In this document: piece by piece, positions 1 to 13,035 of the stretch | How positions within the stretch are numbered: the stretch's first letter is position 1 | Layout of the letters: every line of letters begins with the position of its first letter | Program-made: the position numbers and the translations under genes | NCBI GenBank assembly: GCA_019843655.1 | Contig: JACDQD010000006.1 | Coordinates: 9,788,034-9,852,033 of the forward strand | Origin: Lethocerus indicus | Taxonomy: Eukaryota > Arthropoda > Insecta > Hemiptera > Belostomatidae | DNA: 64,000 bases | Direction: 5' to 3' | Notes under the pieces: model-generated | What the model was told of the DNA's origin: nothing | Databases searched by the model: none | The model's input: only the letters and a program-made list of their open reading frames with translations

Positions 1-1202
1 GCGAACTATGTCGATTTAAATACTGTAAATTACAAGAGTTCTGCATAAAACAATTAACACCATTTTATTCCCGTAAATTCTACGTATGGTATATCGTAGC
101 AACTTAATGTATGTGGATATTAATGCTACTCGCACGGCCACATCTACCTCATGAGCCCTCTAATGTAATCCTTTTATTTTTATCCGCGTGACAAACCTTC
201 AACCTCCGAGAGAGGATGGTGCGAGTACCCAGAATTATATCACCGTTAAAAGTTGTCATATTTCCTGTGACTATACACGACCCGCTGCGATTGAGATGAT
301 TACCAATCCCGAGTTCAAGCTTGGGTTTGAAGCCCAGAACAGTCCGAGGGCGGACAAACGAGTGGCCGGAGCCGATGCCTAATAGCAATATCGCGGCCCC
401 CGGATGAGGTGGCCTGCCGGGGGCTCTTTGATAACGGTGCGGTTTCCCCGACGACCGCGACTTTAATTATGTCCACAGTGGTATAGGCCCTCTGTAAAAC
501 GACACGGGGAGAGGGGAGCAAAGACATCAATTAAAAGCCTCAACGCTATTGAATAGTTGATGAAGCCCGAGGCTTCAAAGCGGCCCCGATACCTTACAAA
601 GTAAGGTCCCCCCGCCCTTGTCCCAGCCTCGTCACAATTACTCCTCGGTTACGCAGTTTATGATATTGCGGGTCCCTACCTGATTCGTTTTAAATAGATC
701 TGTATTGGTGCACGGGTACAGGAAGCCTTATGTCCCTTAAACTACGTAACTTCAACGCACGATTTGTTCTAATATGAATTCGTACCGCTGACATAACATT
801 TAAAAAGTAAATGTAACAAATCAATAACATTTCGACAAAATAAAATGATATTCGTGAATTTGTGCAGCCTCGCTTTAAGAAAATGGCTCCGGGATGGATT
901 CCAGGTGGCAAAGTTGCGTCTTATCATTCATTGACGATTGATTCACAATTTTAAATAGATTCCGTACGTATATATTGTTTTGTGCGATTATTTTTTTTGG
1001 AACCTTTGTTAGACTAGATAAGAAGAGTTATTGGAGGTCGGCTGTTTGAACTCTGTGGTGTCGGGGAGTAGGAAAGGGCGTGAGAGAGGGCTGTTTGGCG
1101 ATTGAGCTAGGTGTTAGCGTCAAGTGGGTGAACGTGCCCCACACACCGAGCTCAGGGATCTCTCTGTCGGTCCAACTGCAAATAAACCAAAGTGCCCCAC
1201 TT

Positions 1203-1205
<3 letters not shown>

Positions 1206-1244
<39 letters not shown>
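1206..1244. repeat. (TA)n microsatellite
   Basis: An uninterrupted TA dinucleotide run of about 39 bases. Overlapping open frames reading through it give repeated Tyr-Ile and are artefacts. Confidence 0.95.
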
Positions 1245-1246
<2 letters not shown>

Positions 1247-2498
1247 GCCCTTCTGCGTGTCGGTTGGGGAGGAATGGGAACTTTGATGCTCCGGCCCTCT
1301 CTTTTCAGGGTCTTTGATTTTAGTCCGCAGCCTCGCCGTATCGAAACGCTTCATCGGCCGGGCTTCCCCCGCTTCCCTTCCTAATATACCTTTTTTTCTG
1401 AAAGGTTGGAGGCAACCGAAGAGAACCTATATCTCTATTCCCTGGGGTTCTTTATGTCGCATAAGTAAGCGACTTAATAAAATGCCTCTATATTGTGCCA
1501 GAATTATGTACGGGGGAATAAAACTTAGGGACGATGTAGAACCCAGGGACGTTCTCTTTAATTTATTTGCAGGTTTGAATTTATTGTATCTCAATCTCAA
1601 GCTCTATAAGAATCTCAATCTCAGAATGTTGTCTGTATTCGAGAGTTGTCCTGTAAACCGATTGTCGAGTTAAAGATGAAAAAATTATTATCTAGAAAGA
1701 GGTATCCCGATATATTCAAGAATCTTTGAATATTGTATACAAAACAAATCCTTGATATGTTTTTACTTCAGCCAGTGACTGTTTACAATAGTTATAAATA
1801 TTGCTTCCAAATTAGTTGGTATTGGTTGCTAGGTAATTATGAACACCAAAAGTTAGGGTCCCTCCAATCAAATGTGTTCCTATAATGGAATTAAACCTAA
1901 CCCGGCGTTATAATGCGAATTAGAGACACTTCGTTAACCTATATCCTACACCAATTATGTTTTTCAGACGTCATCGACATTTTTTTCCCTTTAATTTTAT
2001 CGCTCAATGCCTCGTTCTACGATGTGTTTGCGCTGGCGGGTATCCTAAAATGTATTATTAGTTATCTCTTCTTTTTAAGTACAGTTGCAGAGGAAATTTA
2101 ATTTTAGCTTATCGTGATGGTGAACAATCCATAGAGTAGCAGTGAAGCATCCCCAGATAACGGCCTATTTCAAGCCAAAAGAAGTGGAAAACTCTCTTTT
2201 TGTATCAATACTGAGGAATAAAACTGCCTTCTTTCTATCATCTCAAATAATTTCTTCAAATCAATATAATACAGATATTTCCGTTAGAATAATGTTGACT
2301 TATTTTCTATACTCTCGTTTAACAAAAGTATTGATAACGCCTACGTAGTATAATTTTTAGCCACTTAGCTGATTGGTTCAAACTTTCGTCATACGCCGAG
2401 CATAAAGTTTGGCTCCTGGAAAAAATGTCCTTAATCGGGAGATTGGAAGCGGGCCCCTTAATCAGTAATCCCTCAAAGTGTCCTCGTTGTCAATGGGA

Positions 2499-2518
2499 AG
2501 AGAGAGAGAGAGAGAGAG
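2499..2518. repeat. (AG)n tract
   Basis: Ten uninterrupted AG units. It is one of several GA/CT tracts in the CpG-containing part of the window; such tracts can bind GAGA-type factors, but function here is not shown. Confidence 0.9.
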
Positions 2519-5375
2519 CGGGATTAGAAAATTAACAAAGAGCTCTGGTTGGGCGCTTCATCTGTCTTCATTACGGTTCCCCAACCCGCTAACGCCCTAT
2601 TATGATCCGCCCTCCCCTACGGCTCCCCTAATTATGGCATACTTGCGCTCACGAGAGTCTCGCACCCCACATCGATGGGGATATTGTCTATATTAATTCC
2701 CGTTTAGAAAAATGACCCGGGTTCTCCTCTCAGCGGCGGTGCCTCCTAAGCCATCGCTAATTGGGGTTGGGGAGGGGTAGAGGGAAGGGTATTGTGTGAC
2801 TCTCATACCGAATGAGGCATTAGATATTTACAAAATGATCCTCTTCTCCCTACTTATGGAATGCCATCCATGCAATATATTATTGTTCTTCCCAATATTT
2901 TATTATTTATATAATGGCTCAAACATCTAAACGTATATGTTAGGAATTCCCTCATTACAGCCTCAGTATAGACCTATTTCGGTTTCTCGTCAGTAGCATT
3001 AGTAATACAGTCGGGTGCATGGGCTGCCGATAAAGCAGCCAAACAGTAATGTCACTGCCATATTACAAATTACATTCCAAAGCTTCGCGAACCTGGATGA
3101 AGTTCTGCATAAGCATGGAGCCATCCCATTGAAGTAATTTTATGAACACGTATACCGTTCAACTTCAATGTCCCAAATTCTGTGGCAGAGAGTGAGATGT
3201 TGAACGTGCCCAGGAGTGGACCGCAGTCCCATATATTTTGGGCTCAGGTATAAATCCCGAGGACGAAGCCAATGTCCTTAAATGATCCTGCCAGCTCACG
3301 TCCGACTTCTACGCGGTAACGGCATCCCTAAACCACTTTCGCCACCCCCACCACACAAACACACATATATATACTAACCTAATGCAATCGACGTGTATAT
3401 GCCAGTAATGATCTCTGCACGGTGTAAGACTATTTTTTTATTTTGAGTTCTATAGCTCAATTTTAACTTTAACAAAATTAATACTGTCTTGCAAAAATTA
3501 ATATGGTTTACAGAGATAAATACGACCACTAGGCAATTAATTAAACATTTACTATTAAAGGACTGAATACAACTCTTTCATGCGGAAACATAGATATCAT
3601 ATTGGCCTTAGTCGAAAAGAACGCCGGGATAAACTGGTATCCCAAAATCCATTTGCTGACTCGGGATAATATTTTTGAAATGAAAGAGATTGCCCGTGGG
3701 AACCCGGTCAGGCGTGAATTTATGGCCGTTTAACCTCGGAGAGGTGTATCAGATTAAAGTGGGGCTTGGACGATAAAGGAGGCCGTGTTGTGGGCTCGGC
3801 GAGAATGAAGCGGTGAATGGGACGGGCTCAAGAGGCCTTATGGGAGGGAGGGAGATCCAAGTGTGCCCGTCTGCTAAGTAACCCGATACACAGGGCCCGG
3901 TCGCCAGGCAACCGGCACAAACCGCAAACGTCCTTTTGTTGTCAGATAATACCCTGTCCTACAAAGTATTACCGTCCTAACGCCATCGATCAACCCCCGC
4001 GTTAATGGAACAAACATAAGCCGCTCAGAGTACAAGCCGTTCTGATCTCGTACTTTCGCACCAATTTTTCCGACTAAACCGAACTATTACTCGTTTTCCC
4101 AAACCGGTGTATCGCGGATCCATATATATCCGTGATCTTTGCGATATTTGAAATTAAGGTTAAAAAGTGAGCTAGCGACCTATTGATCTTATAAAGTGAA
4201 GGAAATGTCCGGATCGTTTAAGCCCATGAGTCCTAACCGGAAATTTGTGACCCCCAAGGGGTCTGCTAGTAGTTAACAGGGAGCTCTATTAAAAGAATTA
4301 ACTAGACTGTGAGTAACCCTTCAAACAATTTTTTGAAAGATATCTCATTATTTTCACTTTTATTATTATCTGAATGTTTCATTCACATTTGTTTCATTAA
4401 TTTATCGTACAATTATATATATCTAATACAGGGTATCCGAGAAGTGGTAAGAAAAATGATGAGCCTTTTGTGTGAACAAAAGGTTAGATCAGCTTAATTT
4501 TAAAGAATTTTCGCCATTTGTTTTCACTCCACCAAGTGGACCGGTATTGATTTTACTAGAGACCAGCTACTTGTTTACGACAGGAGAAAAACAGTTTCAG
4601 TGGGCCCCACTTTTTTCGGAGATTTATAGTGTTTTGAGAAGAGTAGATCGTGCGTTGTGGTTCAAACCTTCACCCTCTGTAGCAACAAAAATAATAGGAT
4701 TTTATATTTTTTAATTATTTTATCATTCAAATCATCCGATTTGATCGAACGATGTTTACCATTTTCGTTTGATTTAAATATCAATTTCATACAATATATA
4801 AGATCGGGTATTCTTAACGAATAAAAGGAAAACGGGTAGGGAGCTGAGATAGCTTAATGCATGCTAGAGCTTCCAACGTTTCTGGAATATTATAAATATC
4901 TGCACTGGTTGGGACCTTCCATCTTCAGGATATGGGTCCTATTGATGATCGCGGACCTATAAAGCACTTTAATGGGAGAGTCCTTAAGTCGATAGCGAAA
5001 GTGGATTATCGGCTAACCTATTCTGGCGAAACTAATATCCCTGGCGAGAGTGGGTGAACAACGGCGGCTTAGCGCCGAATGCGGACTATCGAGCGAGGGC
5101 CCCTATCAATTATTTCATTTCTCTGATATAATTTAAGCAGCGCGGAATAATCCGGGAAGAGAGCTCGTCCCCGAATGATTTAAACGGATCATGAGTTATG
5201 TAATTGAGTCGGGCATAAAAGCCATTATCCGGCCTCTCCCTAATCCGACTACCCCTTACTTGATCTGACTCTCTGCAGCCATCTACGGCCATTCCACGGC
5301 CCTCATATCTCTCCAATGACACTCCAACTTATACCGAAGAAATATAATTATAAGCCTTTAATATGTTTTGTCAAT

Positions 5376-5609
5376 GTGCCCATAATTATGAAAGTGGTCT
5401 AAGTCAATTCAAACTTTAAATACAATTTTCATATGAAATTCACACAAAATTTCATATTCATAGTAAATTTCCATTAATCGAGACTAATAAAATTCTAAAT
5501 TAAAATGTTGCATAATATAAAAATATTTGTTAATTTATTCGAAAGCAATTCATTAAATATCTCGAAACCAGAAATATATGACTTAGACCACTTTCATAAT
5601 TAGGGGCAC
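5376..5609. mobile_element. MITE-like element with 31-bp terminal inverted repeats
   Basis: Positions 5376-5406 and 5579-5609 are inverted copies of each other over 31 bases with one mismatch: the left arm begins GTGCCCATAATTATG, and the complement of the right arm begins GTGCCCCTAATTATG. The 172 bases between are very AT-rich and have no open frame. Weaker similarity continues a further 10-15 bases outward on both sides, so the true ends may lie a little outside. Size, near-perfect arms, AT-rich core and lack of coding capacity fit a non-autonomous DNA transposon. I cannot assign a superfamily because no target-site duplication is clear. Confidence 0.75.
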
Positions 5610-7737
5610 AAATAAAAACTGTAATCACAATGTACAAATGGCAATCAGTAAACTGGATTTATGTCTGAATAGACGGGAGGGAGAATTTTACCCACCTTCA
5701 GAGTAATAGCTGTAATCTTATCATAGATGGTAGAAACGGGGCAATAAAAACACGAAGCGCAGGAAACATTGACTTTCAGAGGTATCATTACACACTTCAA
5801 ATATCGAAGGTCCAGATTGCTACCGAATCTATAATTATGTTCTTGAATTGGACTCTGCACCACATATACTCAGTTATGGATTATTAGTAAAATTGTAAAA
5901 TAAAAGGCAATAATAATTCAGGAATTTCTTCGTAGGCATTAATCGGTAGAAAAGTCATATTCTCCCCTCTTTCTCATTGCTCATCTATCCGTGTCTCTTT
6001 TTCGGTTTCACCCTCGAAGGACGACGATTTGTCAAAACGCCCCCCGGGGAGGTGTATAATGGCGTGTCAGCGGCGTGGCCCCCTCCGCCCCACCCCCCGC
6101 TTCCGCTCCCGTCTAGTTAAAAACTGCTTTAAATAACTTTTTCAACTTTATAGGCCCAATAATCCAGAAAGGGAGGGCGCCACTGATTCATGACCATAGC
6201 TCTGACTCCCCCATGACAAGAATTCCCTTCGTAATAATTTGTCCCACGCTCTGTTCTTTAAATTTAAACAGTTTTGTCATTTTCAAACCTTAATTTCATA
6301 CTAATTGACTTAACAACAAAATTTATGGTATTTGTTTTTGTATCAATTATTTATTATTAATAGTATTAATTAATAGTATTAATTTATTTTGTATAATGAA
6401 TAACGAACAGTATAGAGTCATTCGCAGCTGACAACGTAGTTCCGTTAGTAAAATATTGACGCACATACGCATATCGGTTGCAGACAAAGCATCATGTTTG
6501 CGCTGTTAATATTCTAAATGTAGGAATTGATTATAAAACCATTCAGTATTCGAATCTTGTTTCTCACAACACTGGGCATCGTAGTTAAGACAAAGTACAC
6601 AACAGAAATTACCTTTTTCTAATTTTTACAATTGATAAGATCGAAGAATGTAAACGGCAATTTTTCTTCACATTTCTACCGCAAACAAGAACAAATCCTT
6701 TTCACAATACCCGCTGCATCCCCCCAATTATTTTTTCCACTTCCTGCAGAAGAAAAAAGAAAAGGCCTTTATTAGGCTTTCCGTATCGATTTTCCTCGGA
6801 GAAACAGATTTTCCAATCTGTGCGGACGGAGACAATGGTCTCGGAGAAATCTTCAAGGAAGGGAAAGAGGTGGAAGAGGAGGGCGTGGGGGACGAAGGAG
6901 CATTAACATGATTAAACTTTCAGGGCGAGTAACCCTCGGGTCCCCCCCACAAAGACGTCGCCTATCTATCAAGTAATGGGGAGGTTTCGCTAGCTCTCCG
7001 ACCTACATCAGGGCAATGAGACGGTACAAACGGGAGGGCCCTCGAGGAGAACCTGAGGGTTGGAGGCCGACGATATTGTTGTCTTCTTCGCCGCCGGGTT
7101 GCGGTGAGGGGCGAGGGGTAAAGGGGGAGGATGCCCAAAGCCCATTGTCATCTCCTCCCTCCCTCTCGTTTGTTTGTATCTGGCCCTCGCCAAACTTGAC
7201 GTCTCAAGTCACCCACCACTCGTCCTAACCGAAGTTATGTACTATTTCTAGTATTTCGCACAATTAAAGCGCGGGTACAGTACAGCTGCGGCATCCTACA
7301 AAAACGATTGTTCGAAACACGACTGCAAAATAAATTCCCGGATGTATAATAATTTACTCAAAAATTTAAGCTACGTCCTGTACTAGATCCCACAGTGTAT
7401 CAATGAGATAGATTCAGTTAAAATATTCATATATTATGTTTCACTCGCATTAAGGAGCCCACCATCCTCCGCAACAATGCATCCCCCTCGGCCGTAATTT
7501 TAAAATCTCGTTCGTCCCAAGTTTACAACCCCAGACGAGGGGGTCGGCCGACTCTGCTCAAAAACAATCCATTTAAATACGCTGACATCGACGGTTCTCC
7601 TCTCGAGGAATACAATTATTATCGGGGCCGTTGGGAACCGTGGGTGGGGGAGGAGACAGAGGGCCATTAAGTTAAACACAGGGAGAGAGATGCATTAGCG
7701 TTAGAGTCGATGGAGAGAGAGAGATAGAGGGAGTGGG

Positions 7738-7744
<7 letters not shown>

Positions 7745-7771
<27 letters not shown>
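7745..7771. repeat. (AG)n tract
   Basis: A 27-base AG run inside a longer purine-rich stretch of about 7.68-7.82 kb. The complementary open frame codes serine-leucine repeats and is not a gene. Confidence 0.9.
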
Positions 7772-10563
7772 TAGGGAGGGAGATTGAGGAGTCTCGGAGC
7801 GAAACAAAGGGAGAGGGACCGGAGCCGGCTCCCTGTTTTCATCGCCAATTGTGTTAGCGCGGGCACACTGTTCACGGTCAATCTACCATTACTCGGCCAT
7901 ATAACTTACGGTGCGGATAGCCCAGATTCTTCCCCTACTTATTTTTTAGCCAAATCGCCGCCAGACTCATTTTCCAGGTTGGGGGGAAACCCCGAAGAGA
8001 AAGCTTTGTTAGACGTAGAACGTTTTGTTAGACACCGTACATTTCGTGTATTTCTGTCTCCTCTCACTGGTTTGGTCTTTGCTAGACCGGTTTCGGCTGC
8101 TCGCCATCTTCAGTAGCGGTGTTAGTCACTTTGGTACTTTGGATGCTTTTTGGGCATCCTCACTGCACTGTCACTTGTACTGTGGTGGTTGTCAGTTTGT
8201 CCCTGAGGGTGGCGCGGGGATGCACTAAAGTTCGTTCGGTGCACAAACAAACACGACGACGCCAGTGCCCCACTGAAAATTTTGAAAGAACAGAAACGAT
8301 ATTCCACCCCTCGCAGACCACAAAACAGGTATTCTAAAATAGTTTTGTTAGACAGTATCGTCTGCCTTTTATCGACAGTCATTTATCGCGTATGTTCCAA
8401 CGTCGTGTTAATTTGAGCCTGATATCGTTCCCCCGGCGCCGGTACTAAATATTAGGATTATGTTAAACGCCCTAATCGATAACCATTTGAAGAGGAGGGG
8501 CCGCAATTGGCCCTCCCCGGAGCTCTTGCCCCCCTACCCCCTGCTCGGCAGATATATCATGTCGGTGGACTCGATATAAAAGTTCATAAGAGGCAATAAT
8601 AGGAGCCTCCTCCCCCCCACGCTCCATGGTAGCGGAGGCCCAGTTAATGAAGGGTGCCCAGCCTAGCGTAAGAGATAGCGCCCCGCTCACAGAATGCTAA
8701 TACCACCACCGGCAAACACGTCCCCACCGCCGTCAGCCCCAATGTCTTTTTTATATTCAGTTTATAACTCCCCCTTTAACCGTCCATTACGGCCCCGGAA
8801 TGGGGCTACTCTCGGGAGGACGGGAAATTGTTTGAGACTTCGACTTAACAACTTCTTCTCGGAAACAAAGTTGCGAACGGGATTGACCGGGGCTATAATT
8901 CACAGTTACGATCACTGAATCACTGCCGCCAAGAACATTTTTCAAGTAAATAACCTCACGACTTGAGAATAATCCCGCTTGAGAATTACGATACTAACAT
9001 CCGTTCCCTGAACTCCCCCATTCGCGATCTTCGCAGGAAGGGTTTTATTTTTAGCATATAACTCCCCTCTAACAAGGGGGAGGATACGACACATCGGACT
9101 GGTGAAAACATTTCGAATGTATTATTGACATATTAATTATATAGAAGAATTATGAAGCAGAACTTTCGGAGACAATGCGAATATACCCATCATATACGTT
9201 TCTAGCGGATTTGACGTCCTCGGTTATCATAACTTATGCTAGTGTGAACTGTCTGCCAATCCGAGTGAAATTTAAGCTCGATTCGTCATTTGTGTTTTAG
9301 CAGTATGTTATCCCTGATATTCGGGTCTCAGGAGGTACAGTAATTTCGGGATTGATTCCCGGGGGAGCCACTCGACAACGTTTTGCCCGCCTTAATTGCT
9401 TGACGAGGAGCCCGCAGCAAACGCCCCACCACTTAGTATAATGTCCGGCCTCGGCCGCCGTGCACTCCGGTTATTAGCATCAGGGTACATTTTACATTGA
9501 TAAATGCCCTGGGGGTTAAATACACAATCATCGGCCGTAAAGTCCAGCCAACCTAATTCACACCATATAGGAAATTTTTATCTTCAATATAGAGTAGAAG
9601 CACGTAGTAGTAGAGACAGGTAGTTTTCGGAGAAGGACAAAATGTTGCATCCACTGCACTAAAATTGAGGCTATTCGCAACAAAGTAAAGCGTTTTACTG
9701 GCCGCGGTCATCTTAAATTACCTTCCGGGGAAAATCGTTCGCAGCTTTACTACAGGAGTCGTATAGTTCCTCCGAGGGATATTGCCCGAAGGCGGGGTCT
9801 ATGGAATTAACCTGGGGAAAAAAGTGAAATGTTGCACCTACCTCAAATATGAGTAATTGCTCCCACTGTGAAATTCGCATCGGTATTTTTAAGTTAACTC
9901 GCCCCACTCCCACCTTTCTCATTCGGGGTAATAAAGTCCGGAAAGTTTCTTCGAGCTATTTGAAAAGAGACACTTAAGGCGGAGGCAATCTTGTAGCTAA
10001 AGCGCTAATCCGGGAGACGGGAGAGAGGTGATAAAGGGGCGACTGGTAGGCGGGAGTGGAAAAGACCCTGGGGTTAATTAAGTGTTTAGATCCCGGCCCA
10101 GGATAGTGGACGTTTTCCAATAAGAAGAGAGAAGAGTCCCCGACCAACATTTCACCTCTTGCATTTAGACTTAAGTCCGATATCGGAGGGTGTCTTCCCG
10201 AGAATCTAAAGTACCCCAGTAACAATCTGAATTAAACGTATACGTTCAACTAAGGAATATTCATTTAACCTTCAATATTTCTTTGGTGATCTTATAGGAG
10301 TACAAGTATAATTTTAAAAATTTCCCAATTACAAATAATTAAATAAACGCGGACTAATGGAATTAAACCATTCGATTCGGCACAAAAAATGCCTGCATCT
10401 ATAAGGCTAATAGGATCACCGACATGAAGAATGTTATTCGAACTTGAATTGAAAGAATTTAAGCACAACGTGTCAAAATGACAATTCAAAATAATCAAAA
10501 AATGTGAAGACAGAGTCAGTACCGTTCTTTTAGCTATAATTTAATAAACCATTTCAATTTAAT

Positions 10564-10652
10564 GGAAATTGAGTACGGCGCCAAATGCGGCAAGCCCGCA
10601 ATACATTGCTGTTTGCCGGGTGTAGTATCAGAATGCGCCGTACTCAATTTCC
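10564..10652. repeat. Long hairpin with perfect 18-bp arms
   Basis: Arm GGAAATTGAGTACGGCGC at 10564-10581 is matched perfectly by its reverse complement at 10635-10652. The 53-base loop can form further stems, for example CGGCAA at 10588-10593 with TTGCCG at 10613-10618, or TGCGG with CCGCA. It could be a small palindromic mobile element or a transcribed hairpin. No target-site duplication or coding capacity is evident. Confidence 0.8.
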
Positions 10653-12961
10653 TATAATAAGGAGCGTGTATTGCTAATATCATTTGATCTAAATACAACC
10701 AATTCCATTTAGATACTATCGTATTTAGAAATAGAAATTATCTTAAATGATTGATTATATAAAATCCATAAGGACAACAAATTCATAATTATTAAAATCG
10801 TATGTATTCTATTGTACGCACTGTAATCATTGGTTTAATAATAAACGGGCTGTGATGCCATAATTAAGCCAGTAGGTTTGAACTCAACAGTATTTTTCCG
10901 CTGATGACAACAGAATTATCGACTTCAGAGTCTATTTCCTGCTTCGAATAAGGCTGTCAACCTGCAGTGAACCTGCATCGTAAATCAAGCCGGCGCGACA
11001 CTCTCATCAGCCCCACCTTCCCTACACATTTCATTTCTTGTCATTTCATCCTTCCCGACTAACTTTGGATGTTGCCAAATTCAATTGGGTTCGTAACCGA
11101 AAAATTAATGTCCTGTACTATGACCAGCAAAAGCACATAAATTTTAACATTTCTACGATTTATGTTTGTCGCATATTTATGTCAGTAATATAAGTATCCA
11201 GAACCTTCTACTAGGACAACCCAGGACTTTTAAACTTCAAAATTAAATGTTTAAAAACCATACTTTATCGACTATTTCTCTATGGTCACAGCGTAGAGTT
11301 TCGGGAATATATTTCTATCTCAAACAGCGAACCAATGCAAGATTAGAATACAGCAAGAAAAGTGCTTTGAATTATTAGTTTACGGACCGCTGATCAGGAT
11401 CTCGCGACTCCTCTGTACAAACATGAAGGGGACTTCCGGCCAGCGGAAATCGTTCTCAATTTTACGGACGAATCAACAAATGTCTATTCCCCGACGGCCG
11501 GGAAGATCGGTTCAAGGAGCTGAGCGATGGGGATAAAACATCGGAAAAAGCCGGGATTCCGATAATAGTCCCAGAAAGGCAGCTGTGGGTAAACAGGGAT
11601 GTTTGATGGGCGGTGACTGGCAGCTCGAAGGGGAAGAAGGAGCGGTCATTTATATCCCTGAGAGCCGGACACAGGAACCCCATTTCAACCCTAAATCATT
11701 CCTCCTTTAGCCCTTGGAGAGATCTTGTTGAGAGTCTTGGTTTCGAGCCAACCGTCCTTCAGTATTTTCTAATGAAGTGCCGACGTTGAATGAGCGAAGT
11801 CTCTTAGTTTTACACTGGAAAGTTTTCTTCTTTTGTTGTGGAAATTTATAAAGAGTCATGATTGAATAGCATTCGGTCATTTCTGTGGGGTGCAGGCCTG
11901 GAATCGCGTGCTTAAATATAATTTTCTTATTTATTTTTTGTGGTTTTCATATCACATGAGACCGGAGGAAATAGTATGGAGCGAATGGCGTTCCTTATGG
12001 TCTGCGAAGAAGTAACATATCGTCATTCAATAGTCCGGCCGTGGTTCACAGTATTTTTTTCTGCACCGAATTAAAGTCCATCTTAAATCTGCCGTGCGTG
12101 GGTGCGGAAGCCGTTGGAAGCCTGGCGAGGCGCGAAGCCTTTTGTAGGCGGCGGGGGCGGTAATCAACTATGAGGCAATATAACGGCGCTCCTCCTCTGG
12201 GGTCCGCTCAAACGGTTCCGCCCCCCGCCCTAATGACGCTTTATTGCTTTTTCCCTCAGGTCCACCCCCCGCCCTATTAATGCTGCACACGGCCACGTGC
12301 TACAGGTACCCTTCATACAGCCCCCAGCCCCCTCTCCTCCCGCCCTCGATTTTTACGCTTCCCGTAAGCAGAAAGAGAGAAAGATCCGTCCAACCGATCC
12401 CGGGGAACTTTATTATAGTTAATGACTACCCTTATAGGTCTCCCTGGCGAAAATGTGCCAATAAATTGCGTGAAACCTCTGAAAATAGTCACGGCAGTTT
12501 GGAATAACATCATCCTATTGATTCCCGTTAATTGCAGTTTATGTTTTCAGCGTTTTTAGCCGTGGTAAGTTCAGCAGAGTACCGTAATCTTTTGTCTCCT
12601 CTTCCCGGTTCAATCAGTTGCTAGATCAGTTTCTGCCTTTGAACAATATCAAACTTCAAATTCATATTCAGAATTATAAGTTACATTAATAATGCCAGAC
12701 GGAAAATATCGTTTTCTTTACAATGATCAGCGTGGGGGAGAGTATATGCGGAACTCCTGAAAAAGCGGAGTTTATTAAATCCCTTATAAGGAGGGTTTGA
12801 TTAGCCGTCCCGGGAGGCTTGGGGGATGGGGCCGCCCTGCAAATAGACAAATATTGACTGTTGAGCAAATATTACATCCTGAGTCTTGGGATGGGGAGCC
12901 ACTAAAACCCCCGCTATCCACCGACGAGGGAACCGTTATTACCTCCTCAAGTCACGTCACT

Positions 12962-12976
12962 CACTCTCTCTCTCAC

Positions 12977-13009
<33 letters not shown>

Positions 13010-13035
13010 CTCCCTCCCTCCCTCTCACTCTCTCA
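12962..13035. repeat. (CT)n / (CCCT)n pyrimidine tract
   Basis: Mostly CT dinucleotides with a CCCT-rich middle. Long open frames across it on the + strand code serine-leucine runs and are artefacts of the repeat. Confidence 0.9.

Noticed and set aside
1124..1384. Open frames with Tyr-Ile repeats
   Set aside because: They are translations of the TA microsatellite.
10564..10652. Calling the hairpin a microRNA gene
   Set aside because: A perfect outer stem with a 53-base loop is not typical of a pre-miRNA, and the arms match no miRNA I recognise.
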